The notes beneath the pieces were generated by a model. That model was not told the origin of the DNA. It saw only the letters and a program-made list of their open reading frames with translations, and did not search any database. From the NCBI GenBank assembly GCA_030544235.1, contig CM060468.1, forward strand, positions 4,718,758 through 4,782,757: a stretch of DNA of 64,000 nt, in the 5' to 3' direction. Position numbers and translations under genes: made by a program. This document shows positions 8,508 to 22,671 of the stretch, in pieces. This DNA is from Lepturacanthus savala. Taxonomy: Eukaryota > Chordata > Actinopteri > Scombriformes > Trichiuridae. Position 1 is the stretch's first letter, and the number at the start of each line of letters is the position of its first letter.

Positions 8508-11500
8508 AGCGTCATTTGGCCATCACCTCAATTTTTTATCGCAGGATTTTCAACTGTGAGGAACTGATGGTAATACTTAGTTTTTTGAGGTCATTTCCTA
8601 TTTTTAGTTCGGATGTTCTCATTCCTAATGAACTGCACTGCAGTTCTCTTGGAAGATCGAGACCCTGTTTTTTAGGCACCTCGGCTCGTTTTAGGCTGGG
8701 TAGTTTCGTACTTTGTTCTTGTTTGATTAAAGGCGCCAAACTAACACAAGTCAATCTAATAATTGATTTCAAACGTGCGTGAAAGTGTCCTTAACTGTTA
8801 CTTGATGTTGTTTCTGGTTCTTCTGCGTCATGCCAGAGACTAGATCCTGCAAACACACCCACACACAACAGATCTACTCGCAGACTCCAATTACTCGTCA
8901 ATTCCCCTGAACACAGACACTGCCATGATCTGCTGTGGTAACAAGTCCCCTCAGACAGCACTCCACTAACCAGCCTCCACCTCTTGCTGCTAGCCGACTC
9001 TACTCCCTCACTGAGCAGTCCCTGGGGAGAGAACCTCCACCCATTTAACAGCGTCCCCCATGGAGGAAGGGGAGGGAACTTATTAAATAACAGAAACAGA
9101 TGATAGAATATTTTGTCTAGCTGTTCATTTAAAAGACCATATAAGATCCAACATTGACACTGTTCAGGTTTTTAGCTCATTGAAGCTTCTTAGTTGGTTT
9201 GATCATCAGTGGGGAGGAGCTATACGCTGCTACATGCCACTTTTAGAGCCAGATATGCATTGCATGTATGAATGTATAACGAATATCATTCAGTGTTAGC
9301 CTTTGTCTGCTGGATAAAGTGAAGTAGGAAAACATTTGCTAGCATGGGCATTTGTACAGTCTTAGAACAAGGTGGACAACCTAAACAGGGTTTTGGAATT
9401 CAGGCACAGCTTGATAATTTAAAGTGAATATGTGGCTATTAAGCATCTTGTAATGTTTTTTTTTTAAATATACTAGTTCAGTGCCTGTAAGAAGTATTTA
9501 TGATAAGCTTGAGTAGATTTGTCATGTTTGGCCAAATGAGGGTATGTTGGAACAACATACCCTCCTGGACACGTTACTGATATACGTATGTGTTTATAAA
9601 TAAATGAGTTTAGGCCCACATTCTGTTCTGTTAGGTGATAGTGCTGGGATCTCCTGAAGGATTGTGAACACGTCTTGGAGTAAGACAGCGATGGCCCACA
9701 GAAACCTGCATTAGCATGAGGAATAAAGTAGCAGCTAAACCTGCTAACATTTCAGCATGTGGTTTTTGAGAGACGTTACAATACTTTTGTTACATTGGCA
9801 GGAAGAAACACAACAACAGAGCTTTGAATTGGAACTAAAGCGCTCGGAAGCAACATGAGAAGGAGCCATGACATGGAGCTTTACACCGAAACAAAAGCAT
9901 TGTTGCAGGATAGTGCTGTGATACGTGAGTCCATTGGGTTTTAACTTTTTTTAAAACATTTTTTTTTGTAGCATAGACACCTTTATTATACAGCAGCCAG
10001 ACAGCAAGTAATTGGAGATAGAGAGGGGGAGAAATGCAGCAAAAGACCCTGTGCCATGCACAAGCTATATCTGAAAGCTGAGGTTGATCTGACAGTCAGA
10101 GAGATACTGGAGGCACAGACACACAGACGCTCCATGCTTTTATAGATAGATGTCTACCATCGATCAACTTTGCTAATTTAATTTTTGAACTCTGCATGGT
10201 TCTATCCATGTTGAAGTAACCTCTATAATGTGCACGTGGCACCTAATGATTAATCGTTAACTTTTCTTGCATCAGCTTCCAGACCATGGGCAGAAATCAC
10301 AGGGGAGACGTATCTGCAGCTCCACGGCTAAAGTTGACCTTAAATGCAGAGATGCAATAGTTCAATACAGAGATTATGCTGCTACAGCCTTACTTCCCTT
10401 ATGACCAAGACTAATGTGAGCTAATGTTAGCATACTTGGGAAAGACATTTCAATTTGCTGACTTCATGACTCTGCTTTTGTGCAATTACACTACATTTTA
10501 GCATGTCATAGAAAATCATTTTTTGTAGTTTTCCCCAAGATGTTAGCATGTAAATGGAAACATGCTTGTTTTACTTGCCTATAGGGTGCTGAGAAATGAG
10601 TTACAGTAGTATTTTAGCATGTCAATGAAGTCTTTTTGAATGAGTTTTTGGTTAAATACCTGTAATAAGCTCTGTGGACATTGTGGGTGGGATGAAAACA
10701 TCATGAACCGGGCTCTCTCAAAAGAATCACCAACGAAGCGAGGAGAGAGGGAACAGAAGACGACCACGGTCAAAAATGTCGAGCATTAAAGATGATGAGT
10801 TAATGACCTTGGCTTTGAGGAAAGTCATCAGAATAAGCCGAGGAAATATACCGAGAATTGGAGAGAGGAACAAGGCAGTGCTGAGCGGCCTCAATAAAAA
10901 AGACAAATTATGACAGAGAGAGACACAAAGCATGGTAGAGGGTGAGGGGGGTGATTAACACGGTCCAAAAGAAACTTATTGCATGCCCTGCAAAAGAAAT
11001 ATGTGATTTATCTCGAATCCTTTAAGCCTCGAGAGGACACAAAATCTGCTCATTACGGAACTTAAGCGTGTCTCCGTCTCTCTCTCACACACACACGCTC
11101 TCTCCATGTCTTCTCTTTTTCTTTCTGTGTCTTTCTCTGGCTTCCAGCTAATCTCTTCCCCCCAGCTGCGGTCTCTATTTCACCAGCAGAAAGCGCTCCT
11201 CCGACTCCTGAAAGCAATGCCACTTTCTGCTCTTCTTCTTCCGCCGCATTACGCACAATGGAGGGCTCAAACCTCCCTCGCTCTGCTTATCTGCTCCTAA
11301 TTGGTTGCGAGCGGCGGGGCCCGGGGCCGTGGCGAGGCGAATCAGGCTGTTCCTGCCTCGGTGGTCAGATTGCTGGATGAGACCGGAGCCTCTGGGATTT
11401 AAATGTCACGCTCATTTGCTGCCGGTCAAGGTGGGCGACTCGGTGAATCAGTGGCCAGGTACCGCAGGTCTTACTCAGCAGGAGGGGGGTTTAGCTAATT

Positions 11501-11969
11501 CTCCACATTAACTGATGTACTGTAGGTCCAATTACGAAGTACTTAACTCAACTTGATACTGTGCTTCATTCATATGAAAGCTACAGTTAGTTTTAGTCTT
11601 CATGCATTAAGATTATACATATGAAACATGCATCTCATAGAGGACAAGTGGTAGAAATTGACTGGATTGAATGTAAAAAATACTTTAAATGCTGATATAA
11701 AAATCCAGCAGTCGGAATTTTGAGAATGATGACGTTTTTTCTCAGTGTTGGTGCATCACTGGAGGCTTTAGGTTTCCACATCACACTTGTGCAAACTGAA
11801 AATTCATCCAGAATTGGCTTCCAGACTATTTGTGATGTTGCAATTGTCCGTTTCTACCGAATTTCGATTTTATTTTGTAGCGCTAACGAAAAATGCTCAG
11901 TGGAAACAATATCAAACTTTGCTATGAACAGTTATTTACAGTAGATTGATGTGTGTGTATATATATATA

Positions 11970-12290
11970 CACAATAAATTACAATAAATCAATACATTTT
12001 ACAATAACTATATTGTAATACAGTTAATATCCTAATACTGTAAATCACAGTATTTAATTGATTCTTATTACTTGAATACTGTAAATACAACTGAAATCAT
12101 TGAATTTAATCGATTTTGTATTAAAGTTAATTATGTAATACTGTAAATTCATTTAAAATTACAGTATTTGATTGATTCTTATTTTACAGTTAATTACCTA
12201 ATACTGTAAATACAACTTAAATCACATTATTTAAATATTTTTTTCATTATTTTTCAGTTAATTACATAATAATTTTAATACAACCGAAAT
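11970..12290. repeat. AT-rich degenerate tandem repeat
   Basis: The motif set 'cagttaattacctaatactg', 'taaatacaac' and 'cacagtatttaattgattct' recurs three to four times with drift over about 300 bp. The unit is roughly 60-80 bp. No coding potential. Confidence 0.7.
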
Positions 12291-13708
12291 CAGTAAACAG
12301 AAGTGCAGCACTTCTACTGGAAAAAAAAAAACATAATCACAGTATCTTTCTGGATTTGGAACTTTCTGGATGATTGCTGCCAGTTTTACAGTGAATGTAG
12401 TGGAGCAAAAGTGAAAGTTGATAGAAACATAAAAACCCAAATGAAGTACAGATAGTGTAAGAGATATGGTGTATACATACTGCAGGTTTGTTACACACAA
12501 AGTATACACCTGCAGTATACACCAGTATATATTCCAGGCACCTCCTTGAGTCCTAGTCACCATTTTTACTCGCACCAACTCAGGGAATATGTCGTTGTTA
12601 GAGCGGAAGCACAACTTTTTTTGTTTCCTCCAGTTCCTGCTGCGCGTGGACCAGATGGAAGACATGTTGGCTGCTGCTGAGTCGCAGCCTCATGAGGCGT
12701 TACGTAAATGTTCTGCTTTCGCTGAAGGTTTGTTTGGGTAGCGAGGCAGGTGGCACTGCGTAGGGCTATGGGGCTTCATGAATGAGTGAGCACATTATCA
12801 ATATGAAAAGCTGCTGAAATATTTAGTCAACACAGAGTTCTACCTGTGGGAAAGCATCTCCCACTCATCTTCTCCTCTTATCTTTTTGTACCTTGTAAAA
12901 AAAAAAAAAGTACTTTTGAGTAAGAAACAACTGTAGAATTAAGAAGTTTCAGCTTAGGGAAGCTTCCAGCTATTTATGGCAGATGTGCTAACAGGGCGGG
13001 TTTTAGACCACTTTTATAAGAACCATTTGATTTGATTTACTTTATTGTTCCTGCACATTCTATCTATTTTTCTGCCCTCATCTAATATGGATTTTTAATT
13101 TTCGAATGCTCTTTGAGTTTGTTAGTTTCTGCAGAATGTTGTGGAGACCTTGGTTCTCGTCTGGGTACGATCCAGGGTTCCACCCAGGCAGGTTTAGTGC
13201 TGCTGGTTTTTGATTCTTACTCCATCCAACATTGTGCTGAGCTCTGGTTTGGCCTCCCTGTTCTCGAGGTGGAAGCTGCGTGACTCTAGTTTTCGCGGGG
13301 GTTTGTGGTTTTTCACACATCTGAGAGACCTCGTTCCAGGGTTGAATTATTAAGCCCCTAAAATACACCTTTAATTTTAAATACGTCGAAATTAATAAAC
13401 TCACTTCTAACTATGAAACGCTATACACAGCATTTTTTTTTGGAATGTTCCATTTTCTCCTTGGTTTAGAATGATTTATTCCCTGTGTAGTGTAGTCTCT
13501 GCTGCTGGCTACTGCTTTTGGTTGGGGAAAGGTGAAGATGGAAGGGAGATAGTAAATTTACACCATCAGAACAACCTTTAACGCTGCAGGAAGCAACTGA
13601 TCCCTCACTACCTTCCCACACACTGGTGCCTGAAAGGAAGGTGTATTGCTATTCACAACAGAATGTGAACCACTTTAGAGGATGAGTGCATGTTATACAT
13701 GTTTATAC

Positions 13709-13920
13709 CTGTGTGGTGTGCGTTGGCGTCTGCTCTGGTGACCGTGCTGATGATGTGAAGGTCCTGGAACAGCGCTACGCCTCCTGACGCCCAGAGGTCA
13801 GAAGCAGGCCGGCTCAGCCTCTCCACCCCGGTGATGGTTATCCTGGGCTCGCTGGGCTGCAGCACCATCACCACCGCGTCGATGTCAGGGATGGTGAGGC
13901 AAGTGTCTTCACCAAAGCAC
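13709..13920 (-). CDS. clstn2: clstn2 exon: ectodomain segment (CFGED...MVLQPSEPRI)
   Basis: Acceptor ATCTGCAG precedes 13920; donor ACAG|GTATAA follows 13709. The first base completes a Gln codon split with the upstream exon, 70 codons follow, and the exon leaves in phase 1. The product begins CFGEDTCLTIPDIDAVVMVL and continues QPSEPRITITGVERL and LHIISTVTRAD. This matches the calsyntenin block QCFGEDVCISIPEVD...MVLQ.EPRI. The paired cysteines near the start (CFGEDTC) are typical of the family and probably form a disulfide in the extracellular space. Confidence 0.95.
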
Positions 13921-14069
13921 CTGCAGATCAGAGAGGTGGTCAGTCAAGCAGTCAAGCCAGTGGTCAGACGTTACAACATCACAGGCGTTTGCACGGAGAG
14001 AACGATTGAAAGCTGTATAAAACTTTTCCTCAACATACAACATCTTTGTATCTTTGTACATTTTTAGGG

Positions 14070-14275
14070 TACCTAATGTGTGTCCTAATGTGTAATTATT
14101 GCCCTGTTTGAAATTTTCTAGTTTATATAGTTCTCTATAGTTGTACGCTATATTCTATCCTCACTTTTATCCTCTGTTGATGATTTTATCAATTTTTTAT
14201 TGTATGTGTTTTTGTGTAAGATACTGGATGCCTTAAATTTCCCTGTGGAATTAATAGTATCCATCCATTCATCCA
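14070..14275 (+). mobile_element. LINE 3' tail remnant
   Basis: The sequence ends 'actggatgccttaaatttcc', 'ctgtggaattaatag', then 'tatccatccattcatcc'. This is the form of 3' terminus used by fish CR1/L2/Rex1-like non-LTR elements: a GATTAATA-type ending followed by short tandem repeats. No reverse-transcriptase frame remains. The 5' boundary is approximate. Confidence 0.6.
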
Positions 14276-14466
14276 CAATATAGTCTGATTGTTCTTGTTT
14301 TAAGGTAAAAGGATGGGCTACATGTTGTTTAAAAGGTTTTTTAAGATGATCAGGTTACATATTGTCAACAGCAATATCAACAACCACATCAGCAGCATTT
14401 CAGTAATAAAGTTCCAAAGCAGCTGTTAAGAAGAATAAAAATATGTTTCAACCAAGTTCATCCTGG

Positions 14467-14772
14467 TTTTAAAGGGGTAGTTTGACATTCAAATTATTTC
14501 TAGCATAACTCCAACTAAAACCACAAATTGAAGTTCCTGCATTTATAGTTTTGTACAAAAAACAAACTAGATATAAAGTTAATCGCTTTACATAAGAAGT
14601 GCTGGTAGCTGTTCCCCCCTGTTTCCAGTCTTTATGCTAAGCTAAGCTAATTACCCGCTGGTTTTACTGTCATGTTTGGCGACCAGCTGGGAAAATGGTT
14701 TTGATCTTCTTATGGATCTCTTGGCAAGAAAGTGAAAGTATATTTCACAACATGTTGGAATTAATCCTTTAA
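14467..14772 (+). mobile_element. MITE-like dispersed repeat, copy 1
   Basis: Imperfect inverted ends: ttaaaggggtagtttgacat at the left, and the reverse complement of 'ttggaattaatcctttaa' at the right. Interior landmarks are 'ctgtttccagtctttatgct', 'aagctaagctaa' and 'ttggcaagaaagtgaaag'. A second copy lies at 34791-35136. I know this element as very common in spiny-rayed fishes but cannot name it. Confidence 0.75.
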
Positions 14773-16515
14773 TCTAGACATCTTATAATTTGTATGTATA
14801 TAATAACAGTAACATATTACTAATATTCTTCTAAAAGTCACACTTTGATTTTGACTTCCCTTTAGAGGAACTAATCCACAGAGACTTGCCTCTATTGCAC
14901 ATGTTGTTTAGCAGCTGCATCCTCTTTTTAAGTCTCCTCTCCTGTGGATGCATGTAATTGTGTTCTCATACTCTTGTCAGTTATTGCACCAAGATTTAGT
15001 CAGTAATTGCACTGAGATTAAAGGCGGTAATCAGAGCCAATGGCCACAACCTTCCACCATATGTAAATTGGCCTCCAGGACTCTATGACAGTGGGGACAG
15101 GGCAGTTCTTCATCTTCATCTTCTGATTGATTTGATTCAGTCCGGTTGACCCCTGCTCAGTGAAGAGAAGGTCGTGTACTGTATAACGAGCCGTCCGGGT
15201 GCAGATCACATCACCCAAGGGCGACAGAGGGGTGATTTAAAAAACAGCTTTGGCCCTCGCTTTCCGAGTCGTGTTCAAAGCCGCGGTAAAATATGCGTTT
15301 GGTATCAGAATGTCAAAAACTGTGGAATATTACAGCAGCTAATGCATCTTATCAACACCAACAGGGGCTCTTGGCTGCACTAAAACTGCTGAAGTCCGTA
15401 TCCAGACTAAAGTGCGTGCAGGCGTTTAGGGGATAAAGCTCTCTGCCAGCGCTCAGCCGGCAGACACAGACCTGCAGCGGTGCGCCCGCTGAGTTTTCAT
15501 ACGTGCATGTCTGCCTCCCCGCCTGCCTGTCAGCGTGTGATAGCATGTGTTTAAATGCACAGCGACCACTGGCAACCTTGAATGGACCGACGCATTATCA
15601 GCTCTCTAGGACATGAGCGAGCTCGCTGTGATCTCACAAAACACACACACACACACGCATGCATATATACATACTCAGGACAGGAAAAAGCAGCCTGATT
15701 GTCACACACACACTCACACACACACACATCGAACAGATCACGAATCACAAGTGTAAACAACAGACATTAGAATAAAGGACGACACGCACAGAGGGGGGTG
15801 TTGAGGGTGGTGATGATGGAGGGTGGGTGGTGTAAGCTGTGAAAGCTGAACAAACAACCAGATTTTTTGTTTTTACATTTCACCGAAGGCCTTTCAAGCA
15901 CCCAAACATCTGTCAGTGTGAGAGACATCACTGCTTTCCCCCCCCGACTGTAGCTGAATAGCTTATTTCCTGCATTGGAGACCTGGGATATAAGCCTCTG
16001 CCGAATGAGATACACCTGCACCTACATTCTGATGTGAACTGTGCTGCAATGCAGGAATTTAGATGACAATGTTTTCCCATCTCTATTTTTTATTTGAACT
16101 TTTATGAATACAATTAGAAGAAACTTTCAAAAGTGGCTTATATTATTCAGACGAGTTCCCATGAAGGAAGGAGGTCTAATCTATCTTTAAAAGTGTGTCA
16201 CACATACACACAAACACATCTTACATTGGTAAATACAGTCCCAGATGTCAGTATCAGGACTAATTAGGTCACTATTTATGAGAATGAATGAATAATGAAA
16301 TAAATACGAGAATAAAACAACAAACCGATTAGACAGGAAACAATAATCCTTTAGGTTTGCTGGGACACTAGCAAGTTCTATTTTTAAAGCAGATCTATCA
16401 GCTTTTAATTGCTTTAGGCTACTATTTCAATGTTAACCACAGCAGTACAATATAAGTGTGCAATGAAAAATGTTTAATGTAGGGTCTGATACGGTATTAA
16501 TTTGGTTGCCTGTTT

Positions 16516-16712
16516 TTCAATTTAGTTTTAGTCTTAGTATTGTGTCACATGCCCTTATTAGTTTTAGTCATATTTAGTCAACTTGTGTTCATTTTTGTTT
16601 CATTACATTTTAGTCGATGAAAGGTCCTGGCATTTTAGTCTAGTTTTAGCCAAAGAAATCCCAAACTCTAGTTTAGTTGACTAAAATTCAAAGTACTTTA
16701 GTCAATAGTTTT
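16516..16712 (-). repeat. dispersed 'tttagtcgactaaa'-type repeat, copy 1
   Basis: Its reverse complement matches 34325-34470 in 'aaaactagactaaaatgcca' followed by 'ggac', and in 'acaagttgactaaatatgac'. The two copies are in opposite orientation. Family name unknown; similar text is widespread in fish. Confidence 0.7.
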
Positions 16713-17449
16713 TATTAATATCTTTGACATCATGTTGATAGTAATGGTAATCAAAGACAATCTAGGCAGGTATCTCTTAGTATAGGAATTATTGTTAGGA
16801 ACCTTTGTTTAGTTCAGTGTGGCACAGGGTCACGTTTTGAAGTGACACCACCAGAGTTACTGGATTGAGCTAAATGTTCCCTACATGCTAAAAGTTTAAT
16901 AAAGTGTGTAACCCAGCAGGTTAAAACAGTAACAGAGAGTAGCTTTTTCTGATGAAGCAACAGACATCGCCACATTTAGTGCCGGCAGCACTGATGGATG
17001 GTCCTCACTCACACACTCACACTGTTTCTTTGGTAACAAAGTAGCAAAAACCTATAGAACAATTTTGAAACACCCGATTTTGTTTCATGGATATAATTCT
17101 ACTATCTATAAGCTTAACTCAGGGAAATGCAAATTCATTATTGGTTTCTTGCAAAATCACTGAAACTTTGCCTGACAGCCGGGTAAAAACCTAACCATTG
17201 TCTCTAATCCTCTAATGCAGTCAGTTGTCTGAGGCCACAGTCTGAGACAAAAACAGGTTTCAGGGCATCGTTAAATCTCTCCTTGTCTTTCTTGTGGTGA
17301 TGGCCGGTGGTGTGTCTGTTCGCTGTTCAGGCACTAAGCCATTGTTGTGAGCAGTGGGAGATACCGACTCAACGATGCGGGGAGACGGCTGCTGCGTGGG
17401 CCTGCCGAGCTGGAAAAAAAAAAGAAAAAAAAAAACTGGATCCAGTCCA

Positions 17450-17950
17450 ACTTAATTATAAAGAAATATGACAGGGGAGCCTAAAAGGGCTGTTGCAAAG
17501 ATTAGCACTGGTTACTTTTATTTTCTTGATGCCCGCAGTAATTGCGGTTATTAGGCGTCAGCAGCAAACTAATTTAATTGCATTTGGAGGAATTAATTAA
17601 CGTCGCTGTTTATTTGTGAGGAGTGTTCAGGGGAGGTGGGGGAGTTTGTTTTTTGTTTTTTTTCTTCCCCAGCAGTTGCTGACATGTTATGGCATGAGGC
17701 CACATCTCAGGCTCTAACACTGTAACTAACTCAGTGGAGGAGAATCTTTTTCTGCTGGTGTCTGTTCTGGATGACGCACCAATACAACAAATTGGAAGCT
17801 AATTCACCGGTGTTGTCAACAAGACTTCACGTGGATTTGCTGCAGTCAACAGAAGTTGTGAACTAGTCACAGACGCACTCGCTGTCAGTGGCCAACACAC
17901 TCACACAAGAATGGCGGTAGACCGACTATTCAACAAGTCCTGCATCTGGG
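17450..17950. other. CNE-like segment, copy 1 of an intronic duplication
   Basis: Landmarks matching 21290-21800 in the same order: 'agtaattgcggttattagg' (17537-17555), 'tttaattgcat', 'tgtttatttgtg.ggagtg', 'tctgctggtgtctgttctg' (17751-17769) and 'aaattggaagctaattca' (17789-17806). Homeobox-type TAATTG/TTAATTA cores are dense. There is no open frame, so it is probably regulatory or structural, but that is inference. Confidence 0.65.
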
Positions 17951-17980
17951 AACCGGAAGAAGCTGGCAGCTTGTGTTTTA

Positions 17981-18273
17981 GAGCGCCTTCATACCTCTTA
18001 TTTGATTTGGTCTGAACAAGGCAATAACATGCTTACTATGTAGCATACAGACTCCAATATGGGCCACTTTCACACCTGCAAATGAACCAAAACTGGTCCA
18101 ATTAATGTTTCATCAATATCTTCAAACAAACAGGAAATGAAATAATCGAGTCAAGTGGACCTGTTTTTGGAGGTCTCGGTCCATTTGATTCACACCAACA
18201 CCAGGTAGCACCAAACAGTCCATTCGAACCACCACCGTTTAGTTTGGTAAGTTTTCATGGTGTGAAAGAGCTC
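17981..18273. mobile_element. candidate MITE with GAGCNC-NTTCANACC ends
   Basis: Left end gagcgccttcatacc and right end, reverse complement, gagctctttcacacc match at 12 of 15. No coding capacity. The target-site duplication is unclear, so this is only a candidate. Confidence 0.45.
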
Positions 18274-20774
18274 CAAAAAGAGGTGGTTTCGGTTTGATTG
18301 ACTCCGCAACAAACGTCTCTCTGGTCAGAATGCAAACTTGGGATACTAATTATTTCATATATATATTTTATGTCCTATCCTTGGGGGTCTTTTTAACAAT
18401 GTTCATCCCATTTGACCTCATTCGTGTAAATATTGTGTCTCCTCTGCCTGAAAGGATGTGTTACATGTCTTCGGCGATTCCAAAGCATCCGCAGATTGTT
18501 CTCCAGACACAGCTGTGACTCATTTTAGAACTGGGTTTTCTGCCAATGGCCAATAGAGGATGTAATACACAAAGATAAGAGCAAGCAGCAACGTGTGAAT
18601 GTGTTGCTCCATAGTGAGTCAGACTTGGTGCTTATTTCTACCGAAAGATAAACACTCATGAAACATCAATCGGACCAGTTTTGGACTCTAGTCTATATAT
18701 GTATACACTAATTAGTAAAAATGTTGGACATTATGTTGTTAAAAATGACTGAAATCGATCAATCGACTAGTGAAACTAGGTGCTCATTATCTAATAGTTA
18801 GCCAAGTAATTGATTAATCGTCTAATCGTTGCAGCTCTGTTGTTTACTATTTAATTACTGTTTAATTGGATGCTAGGCCCTGCTTGTGAAACTAACTCAT
18901 AAGATTTCTCCATTCAAAATATAAGAGCTGAGAACTGTCTTAAAATGTTTGTAATGTTCTAAAACTCAGAGATATATCTATGCTGCAGATATTCCCAGGG
19001 CTCCAATATTCTCTCTTAAACATGCATATTTTAATACTGAATTATGATTAATCTCCAAACTAATCTTTAATCAAGTTCAACGAGCCAAAAAGAGAATCCA
19101 CAGAAACTCTCATAAAATCTGATCGTTAACTTGGCAATAATACAGAACCAGATTTACTGTCTAAGCACCTGCACATAATAATTCCCTGTTCATCTTCTCA
19201 CACATTCAAATATATACACACACATGTGTTTGTGTACACAATGTATAGGAGCTGCCACAGATGCAGCAATCTTAATTAAGGAAACGCACTAATTGTACCC
19301 TAAAAATCCTATGTCTCCATAACTTACTCAAGAATTCTGCACCAGATTGCTTTGATTACTGAACGATCACGTGTGTCCTGGTATTACATTAGCAGTGGTG
19401 TTAAAGTAACTCATACACTTCATTTCCTTTTTGTTTAAGAAATAAATGTGTGTAAAGTAATCAAATTAATTCATACAGGCTTTTCTTAATAAGATGATGT
19501 GAACTATAAATCTGTGATGAAGAGTGGAGACCTTAGTGGCTAATGGGAACCAAATCAAATCAAATTGAATCAAATGCTGTGCCCTACATTACAGCGAGGC
19601 TGATTTTCTATTAAATTTCACACTTATGGTCCAACCACACAGGGCAGCATTTCCCTGTTTCAATGTACAATAAGGAACTTATTCATCATATTACTAATTA
19701 AGGAAGACTAGCCAACTATATTTGTTTCTCAGACTACCGTAGTACTTTAAAGTATATCATGAGCTGGAGCTGTCCATCACTGTGGTGCTGAAAGTATATT
19801 GATTGCAGGTGAATCGATTGGCTCGCTTTTATATAGGGTTATGAATGAACCCTTAATATCGTTAGATGTCAGTTTCATCAGTCTAATATTTCAGGGGATG
19901 AAGCTGTGCCTATTAAATATTCTCTGCTGATATATTTAAGAGTCAATACAAGACCTTGTGATTGTTTCCATGAATACATACAGCCTGATGCTGGCTCCTA
20001 CCACCTCCAGAAAGCTGATGTCTGGGCTGAGGGCTCCTACTGTACCAGGAGAGAACCGTCTGGGAGCCCATCAAATTGTTTCTTGTTTCATAAACCAATT
20101 GAAAACACAGAAGGGGAGCCTTTGGCTCAGAGAGAGAATACGCTGTAATGGAGCCATAATGTTTCACAAAGTGTAACTTAGCACAGCCTTGATACAGGCC
20201 TGTAGGTGTCTGTAGGTACCCTCTTGATCTAGATCAGATCTTCCTAATAGGTCTAATTAGATTCTAATTGTGTAATATCTGTCAAGTATAGACCTGTAGT
20301 GGCAGGATACAGGCATCTGTAACCTGTACAGCCAGAAAAGCTCCATACAATTAAAAAATAATTGTATTATTTTTATATGATCTTTTTTTTAAATAGATGT
20401 TATTTGTTTTTTCAGTTATGATGGGATATGGCCACTATTGAAACTGTGGACAAACCAACTTGGGATCCATATATGCAGCCCAAACGTAATTCTTATGGGT
20501 TCTACAGAGACATGCTGGCTGGGACACTGTGGTTGTGGGTCCAATCCCCACAAAAGTTAAGCTCAAAGAAACCAAACTAAAATCTTGAGGTTGTGAATCT
20601 GATTCTCGTTGAGTTTTAAAGGCCAACATCCACATTAAAAGTGTTGAAGTGCCCAGATAACAGCTCTCGCTGGCTGGTCCAGGACTGTCCTTTTAAATTT
20701 TATATTTTGGGCTCTGACCTGCAGAGGGTGGGAGATAAGAAGGGGACAATGTTTATGTTGACAGTTTATTTTAA

Positions 20775-21216
20775 AGGTCTCATATCACACAAGTAGCCAC
20801 TTTCATGTTTTACTCTAGATAACGTCTAGTGGTTATATAAAAACTGTCCCATGCATCAAACGATCGGGAAATATGGAGAAATGTGCACAACTCAGATTCA
20901 TAACCTTTGCCGTTTCATGGCTTATACTTTCTTGACTTTGTGATGTCAGAAAGATTCCTAGCATGGCCCACCTGCCTCCAACTGTCACACCCACTTTTTC
21001 AGTCATCCAAGTGAAAATCAGCCAATCTAAAGAGAGGCTCATGAATTTTTATGAGACTAAAAACGACCTGTGCTTCCTGGAGCTCCAGCGAGGCACTTGA
21101 GAGAGCTCTGTAAAACTACAGTCGAGTTGAATTTTTCTACATTAAACTGCAAATATATCATCTTAAGGGGATCTAAACTTCAAATAACACCCAGAAAAGT
21201 GTGTGATATGGGACCT
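20775..21216. mobile_element. MITE with TTAA target-site duplication
   Basis: The element starts AGGTCTCATATCACACA and ends with the inverse of AGGTCCCATATCACACA (one mismatch in 17). It is flanked on both sides by TTAA (20771-20774 and 21217-21220), the target duplication typical of piggyBac-type insertion. The interior is non-coding. A diverged, inverted partial copy lies at about 53925-54155. Confidence 0.8.
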
Positions 21217-21289
21217 TTAAAAAACACAGTATATATAATATGTATTTCTGTTTCTGTATTTAATCCGTAAGCAGTCTCTAAATGCTCCT

Positions 21290-21800
<511 letters not shown>

Positions 21801-22299
21801 AACATTTAGCAGTGACGCAAGCTTAGCTGTCATTAGCATAATGTATTCCTTGATAACTGCAGGCGCACACACACACCCCCCCACACACACACACACGCAC
21901 GCACACACACACACGCATGCACACACATTCACTTCTGCTGTGTTAGTTGAAGTTCTCAGGCCTGCGGCCGTGCATCGAACCCAACAGGAGGGTGGAGAGT
22001 GAAACCCCAGGGCTGTGCTGCAGGGGTCTACATATATTTAAAACAATCATGAATTTTAATGGTAACCCACTGAGGGAGGCTGTTTTACCAGCCACCATCT
22101 CTTTCTCCTCCTAACTCACTCACTCTATCTCTCTCTCTCTCTCTCTCTTTGTATCTTTCTTTCTTTCATTCCTCTGGCAATACCCAGGCAGAATTATTAA
22201 TACATGACATACAAATGTAAAAACTGGCCCCCGGTGGCGACAGGGAACAAAAAAAATGGTGTACCAAAGGAAAAGGAAAGTGACAGCAGAGGAAAGAAG

Positions 22300-22301
<2 letters not shown>

Positions 22302-22380
<79 letters not shown>
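22302..22380. repeat. compound (TA)n(GA)n microsatellite
   Basis: About 47 bp of AT repeat runs directly into about 32 bp of GA repeat, with the same order and polarity as 3611-3679. A separate CT run lies at about 22127-22148. Confidence 0.97.
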
Positions 22381-22388
<8 letters not shown>

Positions 22389-22671
22389 AGGGGTTGGGAG
22401 CAATGTGGGACAAGGGAATTATGTATCAGTCTGGCTGTGATGTCGGCTGTGTTGTCTCAAAGCTTAACACAAGTTCTGAGATGGGTTAACGCTCTGCATA
22501 TCTAAGAGATGCTGTATAGACATGGAAAATCAGAGACAAAAGGCATAGGTAGGTATGTAGATAGAAAAGCAGGATTACACGTAGATAAGATAGAAGAGTG
22601 CCAAAACAAATAATAGAAAAAAGGGAACAACAAACAACAACAGAAAAAAAAAGCGTGTGTTTATAACTTAC

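Larger units (their letters stand above)
8440..13708 (-). other. clstn2 intron, 5.3 kb
   Basis: Donor GTATAA at 13708; acceptor TTTGTAG at 8440. Contents: the UG tract at its 3' end; a GC-rich, CCAAT-containing island around 11130-11500; an AT-rich degenerate tandem repeat at about 11970-12290. At 9960-10080 a patch containing 'gacagcaagtaattgg' and 'gaaatgcagcaaaagaccc' resembles a repeat common in fish. The remainder is unassigned. Confidence 0.7.

Noticed and set aside
12258..12665. A 135-residue minus-strand frame (MSSIWSTRSRNWRKQKKLCF...)
   Set aside because: No recognisable family. It ends in the AT-rich tandem repeat, and the flanking exons join in phase without it.
13078..13404. A 108-residue minus-strand frame near the clstn2 exon at 13709
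   Set aside because: It lies inside the intron, has no calsyntenin similarity and no in-phase splice sites linking it to neighbours.
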